Positions 42,756-50,450 of a DNA stretch of 64,000 nucleotides are shown here, piece after piece. This DNA comes from Paenirhodobacter ferrireducens (GTDB taxonomy: Bacteria > Pseudomonadota > Alphaproteobacteria > Rhodobacterales > Rhodobacteraceae). Positions within the stretch are counted from its first letter, which is position 1; every line of letters begins with the position of its first letter. The notes below the pieces were generated by a model. It saw only the letters and a list, made by a program, of their open reading frames with translations. It made no database searches and was not told the DNA's origin. The stretch covers positions 62,001 through 126,000 of the forward strand of contig NZ_SAVB01000009.1 in NCBI RefSeq assembly GCF_004022265.1, given 5' to 3'. The translations under genes and the position numbers were made by a program.

Positions 42756-43448
42756 TCAGGTTTCCGGGGGGTTCAACGGATCGGGCTCATGGCGGCAGGG
42801 CGCCGGATCGGCGCCGATGCCGCGCAGGATGATCTCCTTGACCGAGGTCTTGGCCGCGGCCCAGTCCGCCTCGCTCAGCGGGCCGCCGTTCAGCACCTCG
42901 ATCTGGTGGCCGAAATCGGCGTAATGCTGGGTCGAGGCCCAGAGCATGTAGAGCAGGTGCTCCGGGTTCACCTCGGCCATCTTGCCCTCGGCGATCCAGC
43001 GCCGGATCACCGCTGCGCGCCCCGCCGTCCAGTCGCGCAGCGTGGTCTCCAGATAGTCCTGAATCACCGGCGCGCCATGCATCACCTCCGACGCCCAGAC
43101 CTTCGAGCCGTTCGCATGCCGGCGCGAGATTTCGAGCTTGGCATCGATATAGGCGCCGATGCCCTCGGCCGGGCCGGCGGCATCGTCCATCACATTCGCC
43201 GCGGCCAGCCAGATCCGGAAGATGCGCTCGACCACGGCGCGATAGAGCGCCTCCTTGGTGGCGAAATAGTAATGCAGGTTGGCTTTCGGCAGCCCCGCCA
43301 TGTCGGCGATCAGCTGCATCGTCGCGCCGCCGAAGCCCGCCTCGGCGAAGACGGTCTCGGCCGCCTTCAGGATGGTTTCCTCGTTCGCCTTGCGGTTCGC
43401 GGTGCGGCGCCCATTTTTTGGGCGTCCTGCTGCTGTCGTTTCGTTCAC
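42756..43448 (-). CDS. TetR family regulator, second RutR-like paralogue
   Basis: This 230-residue protein is a paralogue of the neighbouring RutR-like regulator: ILKAAETVFAEAGFGGATMQ and GLPKANLHYYFATKEALYRA in the DNA-binding domain, and SKVWASEVMHGAPVIQD and LLYMLWASTQHYADFGHQIE in the ligand domain. The first 20 residues are a basic extension (NGRRTANRKANEE). The start is GTG at 43448 with AGGGGG close upstream. The twin palindromes at 43475-43521 lie just in front of its start, so it may repress itself and the divergent hydrolase operon. The two regulators form a tandem, with 30 bases between them. Confidence 0.88.
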   Translation of the reverse strand: MNETTAAGRPKNGRRTANRKANEETILKAAETVFAEAGFGGATMQLIADMAGLPKANLHYYFATKEALYRAVVERIFRIWLAAANVMDDAAGPAEGIGAYIDAKLEISRRHANGSKVWASEVMHGAPVIQDYLETTLRDWTAGRAAVIRRWIAEGKMAEVNPEHLLYMLWASTQHYADFGHQIEVLNGGPLSEADWAAAKTSVKEIILRGIGADPAPCRHEPDPLNPPET

Positions 43449-43474
43449 GGCGCCCCCTGCGGCGGAAATCTTGT

Positions 43475-43488
43475 TGACCGGATGGTCA
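43475..43488. promoter_or_regulatory. RutR-like operator, site 1
   Basis: TGACCGGATGGTCA is a perfect 5-base inverted repeat with a 4-base centre. With flanks it reads TTGACCGGATGGTCAG, close to the RutR consensus TTGACCA-N2-TGGTCAA. It lies 27 bases upstream of the start codon of the leftward regulator. Confidence 0.7.
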
Positions 43489-43507
43489 GGACGTGGCTCC
43501 CTCAACC

Positions 43508-43521
43508 TGACCATACGGTCA
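43508..43521. promoter_or_regulatory. RutR-like operator, site 2
   Basis: TGACCATACGGTCA has the same TGACC-N4-GGTCA form as site 1. The centres are 33 bases apart, close to three helical turns, so both would lie on the same face of the DNA. It is 57 bases before the start of the rightward hydrolase gene. Confidence 0.7.
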
Positions 43522-43578
43522 GAAAAAGATTCGTCGCAAGAGGGCAAGACGCCCCACAGTCGACAGGGAGTTCGCAAG

Positions 43579-44829
43579 ATGTCTGCACCCGGAGAAAACC
43601 TCCGCATCAATTCCGCACGCCTGTGGGACAGCCTGATGGAGATGGCGAAGATCGGCCCCGGCGTGGCCGGCGGCAACAACCGCCAGACCCTGACCGACGC
43701 CGACGCCGAGGGCCGCGCGCTGTTCCAGAGCTGGTGCGAGGCCGCGGGCCTGACGATGGGCGTCGACAAGATGGGCACGATGTTCATGCGCCGCGAGGGC
43801 ACCGAGCCCGACGCGCTGCCGGTCTATATCGGCTCGCATCTCGACACCCAGCCGACGGGCGGCAAGTATGACGGCGTGCTGGGCGTTCTGGCCGGGCTCG
43901 AGACGCTGCGCACGATGAACGATCTGGGGATCAGGACGAAGCATCCGATCGTGCTGACGAACTGGGCGAACGAGGAGGGGGCGCGCTTCGCCCCGGCGAT
44001 GCTCGCCTCGGGCGTCTTCGCCGGCGTGCACACGCTCGACTACGCCTATGGCCGCAAGGATCTCGAGGGCAAGACCTATGGCGCCGAGCTCGAGCGGATC
44101 GGCTGGAAGGGCGGCGAAGAGGTCGGCGCGCGCAAGATGCACGCCTATTTCGAATATCACATCGAACAGGGCCCGATCCTCGAGGCCGAGGAGAAGACGA
44201 TCGGCGTCGTCACCCATTGCCAGGGGCTGTGGTGGCTCGAGTTCACCCTGACCGGCAAGGAGGCGCACACCGGCTCGACCCCGATGGCGATGCGGGTGAA
44301 CGCGGGCCTCGCGATGGCGCGGATCTTCGAGATGGTGCAGGAGGTGACGATGGCCGCCCAGCCGAACGCCGTGGGCGGCGTCGGGCAGGTGACCTTCTCG
44401 CCGAATTCGCGCAACGTGCTGCCCGGCACGGTGGTCTTCACCGTCGACATCCGCACCGTCGACCAGGAAAAGCTCGACGCCATGCGCGCCGCGATCGAGA
44501 CCCGCGCCGCGGCGATCTGCGCCGAGCTGGGCGTGGGCTGCGCGGTCGAGGCGGTGGGCCATTTCGACCCGGTGACCTTCACCCCCGAGCTGGTGGGCCG
44601 GGTCCGCGCGGCGGCGGAAAAGCTTGGTTACAGCCACATGGACATCGTCTCGGGCGCCGGCCACGACGCCTGCTGGGCCGCCAAGGTGGCGCCGACCACG
44701 ATGATCATGTGCCCCTGCGTCGACGGTCTGAGCCACAACGAGGCTGAGGAGATCAGCCCCGACTGGGCCGCCGCCGGCGCGGATGTGCTGCTGCATGCGG
44801 TGCTCGAGACGGCGGAAGTCGTCGCCTGA
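43579..44829 (+). CDS. hyuC: Zn-dependent N-carbamoyl amidohydrolase, probable beta-ureidopropionase
   Basis: The 416-residue enzyme belongs to the M20-like family that includes N-carbamoyl-amino-acid amidohydrolase, beta-ureidopropionase and allantoate amidohydrolase. Metal ligands are seen in YIGSHLDTQPTGGKYDGVLG, WANEEGARFAPAM, YHIEQGPILE, and the C-terminal GAGHDACWAAK and GLSHNEAEEI. Its place before dihydropyrimidinase in a cluster with preTA makes beta-ureidopropionase (N-carbamoyl-beta-alanine to beta-alanine, CO2 and ammonia) the best guess. Allantoate hydrolysis is a possible alternative, since that step is otherwise missing here. AGGGAG precedes the ATG. The RutR-like operators lie upstream. 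Confidence 0.9.
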   Translation: MSAPGENLRINSARLWDSLMEMAKIGPGVAGGNNRQTLTDADAEGRALFQSWCEAAGLTMGVDKMGTMFMRREGTEPDALPVYIGSHLDTQPTGGKYDGVLGVLAGLETLRTMNDLGIRTKHPIVLTNWANEEGARFAPAMLASGVFAGVHTLDYAYGRKDLEGKTYGAELERIGWKGGEEVGARKMHAYFEYHIEQGPILEAEEKTIGVVTHCQGLWWLEFTLTGKEAHTGSTPMAMRVNAGLAMARIFEMVQEVTMAAQPNAVGGVGQVTFSPNSRNVLPGTVVFTVDIRTVDQEKLDAMRAAIETRAAAICAELGVGCAVEAVGHFDPVTFTPELVGRVRAAAEKLGYSHMDIVSGAGHDACWAAKVAPTTMIMCPCVDGLSHNEAEEISPDWAAAGADVLLHAVLETAEVVA

Positions 44830-44832
44830 GAA

Positions 44833-44886
44833 AACGGCCGGGGGCGCCGCCCCCGGACCCCCGAGGTATTTGGGCCAAGATGAAAG
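44833..44886 (+). repeat. Intergenic repeat, copy 4
   Basis: A GCCGGGGGCGCCGCCCCCGG stem is followed by ACCCCCGAGGTATTTGGGCC, AAG and ATGAAAG. It fills most of the 80-base gap between hyuC and hydA. The ATG in the tail is in frame with hydA but is part of the repeat. Confidence 0.78.
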
Positions 44887-44909
44887 CAACGGCTTTCAGG
44901 GAGTTATCC

Positions 44910-46364
44910 ATGACCACCACAGTCATCAAGAACGGAACCATCATCACCGCCGATCTGACCTATAAGGCCGACGTGCTGATCGAGGGCGGCAAGATCATCG
45001 GGATCGGGCCGGATCTGGCGGGCGACGAGGTGCTCGAGGCCGAGGGCTGCTATGTCATGCCCGGCGGCATCGACCCGCATACCCATCTGGAATTCCCCTT
45101 CATGGGGACTTTCTCGGCCGATGATTTCGACTATGGCACGCGCGCGGCGCTGGCGGGCGGCACGACGATGGTCGTCGATTTTGCGGTGCCGGCGCCGGGG
45201 CAGAGCCTGCTTGATGCCTACAAGGCCTGGCACAACAAGTCGGCGCGGGCGCGCTGTGACTATTCCTTCCACATGGCGGTGACCTGGTGGGGCGAGCAGG
45301 TCTTCGAGGAGATGAAGGAGGTCGTCGGCCTCGGCATCACCACCTTCAAGCACTTCATGGCCTACAAGGGCTCGCTGATGGTGAATGACGACGAGCTCTT
45401 CGCCTCGTTCAAGCGCTGTGCCGAGCTGGGGGCGATCCCGCTCGTCCATGCCGAGAACGGCGATATCGTCGCCGAGATGTCGGCGAAGCTCCTGGCCGAG
45501 GGCAACACCGGGCCCGAGGCGCATGCCTATTCGCGCCCCTCCCAGGTCGAGGGCGAGGCGACGAACCGCGCGATCATGATCGCCGACATGGCGGGGGTGC
45601 CGCTTTATGTCGTGCACACCTCCTGCGAGGAGGCGCACGAGGCGATCCGCCGCGCCAAGATGAACGGCAAGCGGGTCTGGGGCGAGCCGCTGATCCAGCA
45701 TCTGACGCTTGATGAAAGCGAATATGCGAACCCCGACTGGGATCACGCCGCGGGCCGGGTGATGTCGCCGCCCTTCCGCAACAAGAAGCATCAGGACAGC
45801 CTGTGGGCGGGCCTTGCGTCGGGCACGCTGAGCTGTGTCGCCACCGACCATTGCGCCTTCACCGTGGAGCAGAAGCGCTATGGCGTCGGCGATTTCACCA
45901 AGATCCCGAACGGCACCGGGGGCCTTGAGGACCGGATGCCGGTGCTGTGGGAGAAGGGCGTGAACACCGGCCGGATCACGATGAACGAATTCGTCGCCGT
46001 GACCTCGACCAATATCGCCAAGATCCTGAACTGCTATCCGAAGAAGGGCGCGGTGCTGGTCGGCTCGGACGCTGATCTCGTGGTCTGGGACCCGAAGGCG
46101 TCGAAGGTGATCTCTGCCAAGACCCAGCAATCGGCGATCGAATACAACGTCTTCGAGGGCATCGAGGTGCACGGCCTGCCGCGCTACACCCTGTCGCGGG
46201 GTCTGCTCGCCTATGCCGATGGCAAGGTGCTGGCACCCGAGGGGCATGGCGAATTCGTGGCGCGCGCGCCGAACGGCACGGTCAACCGCGCGCTTTCGAC
46301 CTGGAAGGAGCTCACCGCGCCGCGCCCGGTCGCGCGTGCCGGCATTCCGGCCTCGGGGGTGTGA
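44910..46364 (+). CDS. hydA: Dihydropyrimidinase
   Basis: The enzyme opens dihydrouracil or dihydrothymine to the N-carbamoyl-beta-amino acid, the second step of reductive pyrimidine breakdown. The 484-residue product is a cyclic amidohydrolase: the metal-binding HxH in GGIDPHTHLEFPFMG, the carboxylated Lys153 in KHFMAYKGSL, His in PLVHAENGD and YVVHTSC, and Asp in CVATDHCAF. Length is normal. I chose the ATG at 44910 after AGGGAG; the upstream ATG belongs to the repeat. The stop overlaps the start of the ABC ATPase gene (TGATG), so enzyme and transporter are one operon. Confidence 0.96.
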   Translation: MTTTVIKNGTIITADLTYKADVLIEGGKIIGIGPDLAGDEVLEAEGCYVMPGGIDPHTHLEFPFMGTFSADDFDYGTRAALAGGTTMVVDFAVPAPGQSLLDAYKAWHNKSARARCDYSFHMAVTWWGEQVFEEMKEVVGLGITTFKHFMAYKGSLMVNDDELFASFKRCAELGAIPLVHAENGDIVAEMSAKLLAEGNTGPEAHAYSRPSQVEGEATNRAIMIADMAGVPLYVVHTSCEEAHEAIRRAKMNGKRVWGEPLIQHLTLDESEYANPDWDHAAGRVMSPPFRNKKHQDSLWAGLASGTLSCVATDHCAFTVEQKRYGVGDFTKIPNGTGGLEDRMPVLWEKGVNTGRITMNEFVAVTSTNIAKILNCYPKKGAVLVGSDADLVVWDPKASKVISAKTQQSAIEYNVFEGIEVHGLPRYTLSRGLLAYADGKVLAPEGHGEFVARAPNGTVNRALSTWKELTAPRPVARAGIPASGV

Positions 46365-47152
46365 TGGCGGCGATCCCGATCATCGAGGCGCGGGGCGTCG
46401 ATCTCGTCTTCCAGACGAACGACGGCCCCGTGCAGGCGCTGCGCGATGTGAACCTCGAGGTTGCGAAGGGGGAGTTCGTCTCCTTCATCGGGCCCTCGGG
46501 CTGCGGCAAGACCACCTTCCTGCGCTGCATCGCGGCGCTGGAAACGCCGACCGGCGGCACGCTGAAGGTGCGCGGCATGAGCGCCGACGACGCGCGCCGC
46601 GAACGCAGCTATGGCTATGTGTTCCAGGCGGCGGGGCTCTATCCGTGGCGCACCATCGCCGGCAACATCCGCCTGCCGCTGGAGATCATGGGCTATCCGA
46701 AGCCCGATCAGGAGGCGCGGGTCGAGAAGGTGCTCGAGCTGGTCGACCTCAAGGGCTTTGGCAAGAAGTTCCCCTGGCAGCTCTCGGGCGGCATGCAGCA
46801 GCGTGCCTCGATCGCGCGCGCGCTCGCCTTTGACGCCGAGATCCTGCTGATGGACGAACCCTTCGGCGCGCTCGATGAGATCGTCCGCGACCGGCTGAAC
46901 GAGGAGCTTCTCAAGCTCTGGTCGCGCACCGGCAAGACCATCGGCTTCGTCACCCATTCGATCCCCGAGGCGGTCTATCTGTCGACGAAGATCGTGGTGA
47001 TGAGCCCGCGTCCGGGCCGGATCACCGACGTCATCGACAGCCCGTTGCCGCGCGGCGAGCGGCCGCTCGAGATCCGCGACAGCCGCGAATTCCTCGAGAT
47101 CGCGCACCGGGTGCGCGAGGGGCTGCGGGCGGGGCATGCCTATGAGGTCTGA
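46364..47152 (+). CDS. ABC transporter ATP-binding protein, nitrate/taurine/pyrimidine type
   Basis: The 262-residue ATPase powers the importer encoded by the next three genes. It has Walker A GPSGCGKTT near residue 45, the Q-loop YVFQAAGLYPW, the signature LSGGMQQRASIARAL near 142, Walker B LLMDEPFGALDE near 165 and the switch His in FVTHSIPEAVYL. It belongs to the group of SsuB/TauB/ThiZ-like ATPases. The ATG overlaps the hydA stop, which argues for a substrate related to pyrimidines. The two permease genes follow after 24 bases. Confidence 0.95.
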   Translation: MAAIPIIEARGVDLVFQTNDGPVQALRDVNLEVAKGEFVSFIGPSGCGKTTFLRCIAALETPTGGTLKVRGMSADDARRERSYGYVFQAAGLYPWRTIAGNIRLPLEIMGYPKPDQEARVEKVLELVDLKGFGKKFPWQLSGGMQQRASIARALAFDAEILLMDEPFGALDEIVRDRLNEELLKLWSRTGKTIGFVTHSIPEAVYLSTKIVVMSPRPGRITDVIDSPLPRGERPLEIRDSREFLEIAHRVREGLRAGHAYEV

Positions 47153-47176
47153 ACGCGGCGCAGGGGGAGAGATGCG

Positions 47177-48040
47177 ATGAACCGGATCCTGCCGGTGCTG
47201 ACCGTTGTCGCCGCCATTGTCGTGCTGTGGTATGGTGCGGCGGTCTGGCTGAATTCGAAATGGGTCTATGACCAGGCGGCGCGGGCGGGCACCGAGGTGA
47301 CGACCGCGCAGCTGATCTCAGAGACCATGGCGCAGGAGCGCCCGGTCCTGCCCGCGCCGCATCAGGTGCTGGCCGGGCTGTGGGACGGCGTCGCGGGGCA
47401 GAAGATCACCTCGAAACGCTCGCTCGTCTATCATGGCTGGGTCACGCTCTCGGCGACGATGGCGGGCTTCGTGCTGGGCACGGCGGCGGGGCTGATCCTG
47501 GCCATCGGCATCGTGCACAGCCGGGCCATGGACATGTCGGTGATGCCTTGGGCGATCGCCAGCCAGACCATCCCGATCCTGGCAATTGCGCCGATGGTGA
47601 TCGTGGTGCTCGCCTCGCTCGGCATCAAGGGGCTGGTGCCGAAGGCGATCATCGCGGCCTATCTCAGCTTCTTCCCGATCCTTGTCGGCATGGTGAAGGG
47701 GTTGCGCGCGCCCGACGGGATGCAGCTCGACTTGCTGCGCACCTACAACACGCCGCGCGCGGCGGTGCTGTGGAAGCTGCGGCTGCCGTCCTCGATGCCC
47801 TATCTCTTCGCCTCGCTGAAGGTCGGGGTCGCGGCGGCGCTGGTCGGCACGATCGTGGCCGAGCTGCCGGCGGGCGCGACGGCGGGTCTGGGCGCGCGGC
47901 TGCTCTCGGGCAGCTATTACGGCCAGACGATCCAGATCTGGGCCGCGCTCTTTGCCGCGGCGCTGCTCGCGGCGGCGCTGGTGGCCGTGGTCGGCGCGCT
48001 CGAGGCGGTGACGCTCAAACGCATGGGGATGGCACGATGA
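47177..48040 (+). CDS. ABC transporter permease 1
   Basis: This 287-residue inner-membrane permease has about six membrane segments and the EAA-like cytoplasmic loop (NTPRAAVLWKLRLPSSMPYLFASLKV, split as AAVLWKLRLPSSM and PYLFASLKVG) that contacts the ATPase. Compared with ordinary SsuC-like permeases it has an N-terminal extension between the first two segments (about 25-85, ANSKW...VAGQKITSKR region), probably periplasmic. It overlaps the next permease in ATGA. The two permeases are paralogous and likely form a heterodimer. Confidence 0.93.
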   Translation: MNRILPVLTVVAAIVVLWYGAAVWLNSKWVYDQAARAGTEVTTAQLISETMAQERPVLPAPHQVLAGLWDGVAGQKITSKRSLVYHGWVTLSATMAGFVLGTAAGLILAIGIVHSRAMDMSVMPWAIASQTIPILAIAPMVIVVLASLGIKGLVPKAIIAAYLSFFPILVGMVKGLRAPDGMQLDLLRTYNTPRAAVLWKLRLPSSMPYLFASLKVGVAAALVGTIVAELPAGATAGLGARLLSGSYYGQTIQIWAALFAAALLAAALVAVVGALEAVTLKRMGMAR

Positions 48041-48885
48041 GCTGGCAGGGCTGGGCGGCACTCGCCTTCTGGATCGCGACCTCGGCGCTGAACGCGACCA
48101 TCGCCAACCGCTGGGGCGGGGCCCGCTGGGCGCGGATCTTCGTGCCGGTCCTCTTCGGCATCACCCTGCTCGTGCTGTGGCAGGGCGTGGTGACCGGGCT
48201 GGGGGTGAGCCCGGTGATCCTGCCGCCGCCCTCGATGATCGCGGCGCGCTTTGCCGAAAGCACTGCGCTGCTGTGGGGCGATTTCGCCCAGACCATCCTG
48301 AAGGGGGCGCTGGCGGGCTATGTCATCGGCTGCGGCGCGGCGGTGCTGGTGGCGATCGCCGTCGACCGCTCGCCCTTCCTGCAGCGCGGGCTGCTGCCGG
48401 TGGGCAATTTCGTCGCCGCCCTGCCGATCGTCGGCATCGCGCCGATCCTGGTGATGTGGTTCGGCTTCGACTGGCAGTCGAAGGCGGCCGTGGTGGTGGT
48501 GATGGTGTTCTTCCCGGTGCTGGTGAACATGGTCGCGGGGCTTGCCGCCACCGATGCGCTGCAGCGCGACCTGATGCAGACCTATTCCGCCACCTACCGG
48601 CAGAGCCTGCTGAAGATGCGCCTGCCGGCGGCGATGCCCTTCCTGTTCAACGGGCTGAAGATCGCCACCACGCTGGCGCTGATCGGCGCAATCGTTGCCG
48701 AATTTTTCGGCAGCCCGACGCGGGGCATGGGCTTCCGCATTTCGACCGCGGTGGGGCAGCTTGATATGCCGCTCGTCTGGTCGGAGATTGCGGTGGCGGC
48801 CCTCGCCGGGTCGGGCTTCTTCGGGATGATGGTGCTGATCGAGAAGGCGGTGACCTTCTGGCACCCCTCGCAGCGCGTGAAATGA
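48037..48885 (+). CDS. ABC transporter permease 2
   Basis: The 282-residue second permease has about seven membrane segments, an extra one at the N-terminus (GWAALAFWIATSALNATIANRW) and the loop TYRQSLLKMRLPAAMPFLFNG that binds the ATPase, seen as SLLKMRLPAAMPFLF. The segment PIVGIAPILVMWFGF is typical of the ThiX/SsuC group. The start overlaps the stop of permease 1. The solute-binding protein gene is 47 bases downstream. Confidence 0.93.
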   Translation: MSWQGWAALAFWIATSALNATIANRWGGARWARIFVPVLFGITLLVLWQGVVTGLGVSPVILPPPSMIAARFAESTALLWGDFAQTILKGALAGYVIGCGAAVLVAIAVDRSPFLQRGLLPVGNFVAALPIVGIAPILVMWFGFDWQSKAAVVVVMVFFPVLVNMVAGLAATDALQRDLMQTYSATYRQSLLKMRLPAAMPFLFNGLKIATTLALIGAIVAEFFGSPTRGMGFRISTAVGQLDMPLVWSEIAVAALAGSGFFGMMVLIEKAVTFWHPSQRVK

Positions 48886-48932
48886 GTTTTTCAACACCGG
48901 GGAAACACCCGGGTTCAACTGTGGAGACGACG

Positions 48933-49913
48933 ATGAAGAAATTTCTGATCGGTGCGGCGGCGCTGGCCCTGATGGCGGGGGGCGTGTCGGCCGAAGAGGT
49001 CAAACTGCAGCTGAAATGGGTCACCCAGGCCCAGTTCGCGGGCTATTACGTGGCCAAGGACAAGGGCTTCTACAAGGAAGAGGGGCTCGACGTCGACATC
49101 ATGCCGGGCGGCCCGGACATCTCGCCCACCCAGGTGATGGCCGGCGGCGGCGCCGATGTCACCGTCGACTGGATGCCCTCGGCGCTGGCCGCGCGCGAGA
49201 AGGGGCTCGCGCTCGTCAACATCGCCCAGCCCTTCAAGCATTCGGGCATGATGCTGACCTGCCTCAAGGAAACCGGGATCAAGGGGCCCGAGGACTTCAA
49301 GGGCAAGACGCTGGGCGTGTGGTTCGGCGGCAACGAATACCCGTTCCTGAGCTGGATGGCGACGCTCGGCATCCCGACCGACGGTTCGGCCGAGGGCGTG
49401 AAGGTGCTCAAGCAGGGCTTCAACGTCGATCCGCTGCTGCAAAAGCAGGCCGCCTGCATCTCGACGATGACCTATAACGAATACTGGCAGGTGATCGACG
49501 CCGGGCTGACCCCCGAGGATCTCGTCACCTTCAAGTACGAGGACGAGGGCGTCGCCACGCTCGAGGACGGGCTGTATGTCATGGAAGACAAGCTCAAGGA
49601 CCCTGCCTTCAAGGACAAGATGGTCAAGTTCGTCCGCGCCTCGATGAAGGGCTGGAAATACGCCGAGGCGAACCCCGACGAGGCGGCCGAGATTGTGCTC
49701 GAGAACGACGAGTCGGGCGCGCAGACCGAAAAGCACCAGAAGCGGATGATGGGCGAGATCGCCAAGCTGACCATGGGCTCGAACGGCGCGCTCGATCCGG
49801 CGGATTACGAGCGCACGGTGAAGATCCTGCTGGCCGGCGGCTCGGACCCGGTCATCTCGAAGGCGCCGGAAGGGGCCTATACGCTCGAGATCACCGACGC
49901 GGCGCTGAAGTAA
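48933..49913 (+). CDS. ABC transporter substrate-binding protein, NMT1/THI5-like
   Basis: The 326-residue protein has a Sec signal peptide (MKKFLIGAAALALMAGGVSA, cut before EEVKL) and an NMT1/THI5-like domain: LQLKWVTQAQFAGYYVAKDK, EEGLDVDIMPGGPD, VDWMPSALAAREKG and LGVWFGGNEYPFLSW. Members bind pyrimidine precursors of thiamine, riboflavin or other flat rings. Position at the end of a pyrimidine breakdown operon suggests uracil, thymine or a related ring or its ureido derivative as ligand; this is inference. GGAGACG precedes the ATG. A strong terminator follows. Confidence 0.93.
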   Translation: MKKFLIGAAALALMAGGVSAEEVKLQLKWVTQAQFAGYYVAKDKGFYKEEGLDVDIMPGGPDISPTQVMAGGGADVTVDWMPSALAAREKGLALVNIAQPFKHSGMMLTCLKETGIKGPEDFKGKTLGVWFGGNEYPFLSWMATLGIPTDGSAEGVKVLKQGFNVDPLLQKQAACISTMTYNEYWQVIDAGLTPEDLVTFKYEDEGVATLEDGLYVMEDKLKDPAFKDKMVKFVRASMKGWKYAEANPDEAAEIVLENDESGAQTEKHQKRMMGEIAKLTMGSNGALDPADYERTVKILLAGGSDPVISKAPEGAYTLEITDAALK

Positions 49914-49932
49914 GCACGGCCCGCGCGGATCT

Positions 49933-49957
49933 GGGGCGCCCTTCGGGGCGCCCTTTT
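49933..49957 (+). terminator. Rho-independent terminator after the ABC operon
   Basis: GGGCGCCC, TTCG and GGGCGCCC form a stem-loop followed by TTTTTT, 20 bases after the stop codon. It closes the hyuC-hydA-transporter operon. Confidence 0.92.
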
Positions 49958-50012
49958 TTCATGGCCGATTCCTTAACCCCTCTGTGCTGATCTCGGGGCC
50001 GGAGGATCGCCG

Positions 50013-50450
50013 ATGACCCGCACCTATGTGACCGACGAGGATCTGCCGGCGCCGCTGCTCTGGACGGGGGGCGGGCTGCTTGTCGTCGTCGTGGCGGGGC
50101 TGTTCTGGGCGGTGTGGAAAAGCCAGTTCGCCGCGCCGCCGGGGTATCTTTTCGACACCCCGACCGAGGCGGTCGAGGCGGGCTATTGTCTGGCCGTTGC
50201 TCAGGAATACCTGCCCGCGGGCGCCCCGGTCGGTAGCTTGCAGGACGAGGCGGCGCAATTCTGGATCGGCCGGCTGCGAAAGCTCGACGTCGACGGCATG
50301 GGCCGCGCGATCGTCGCCGGGCGGGCGAAGCTCGGCGCCGATCTGAAGGCTTCGCACGAGCGGGACCGCGCCTGGTTCGATTATGCGCTCGACCGCTGCA
50401 CCCGCCGTGCGATGAACTATGGCGCGCGGTTCGGCAGCCTCGAGGATTAG
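50013..50450 (+). CDS. Hypothetical protein with one membrane anchor
   Basis: I do not recognise this 145-residue protein. It has one membrane segment (about 15-35, LLWTGGGLLVVVVAGLFWAV) and a soluble part with YLFDTPTEAVEAGYCLAVAQEYL and DRAWFDYALDRCTRRAMNYGAR. The two cysteines at about 58 and 129 could pair if the domain is periplasmic. GGAGGATCGCCG precedes the ATG. The 3' end touches the end of the leftward MscS gene. Codon bias supports that it is real. Confidence 0.75.
   Translation: MTRTYVTDEDLPAPLLWTGGGLLVVVVAGLFWAVWKSQFAAPPGYLFDTPTEAVEAGYCLAVAQEYLPAGAPVGSLQDEAAQFWIGRLRKLDVDGMGRAIVAGRAKLGADLKASHERDRAWFDYALDRCTRRAMNYGARFGSLED

Noticed and set aside
43579-44829. Naming the amidohydrolase an allantoate amidohydrolase (allC).
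   Set aside because: It lies between RutR-like operators and dihydropyrimidinase, so beta-ureidopropionase is more likely; the family cannot be split by eye and the alternative is kept as a question.
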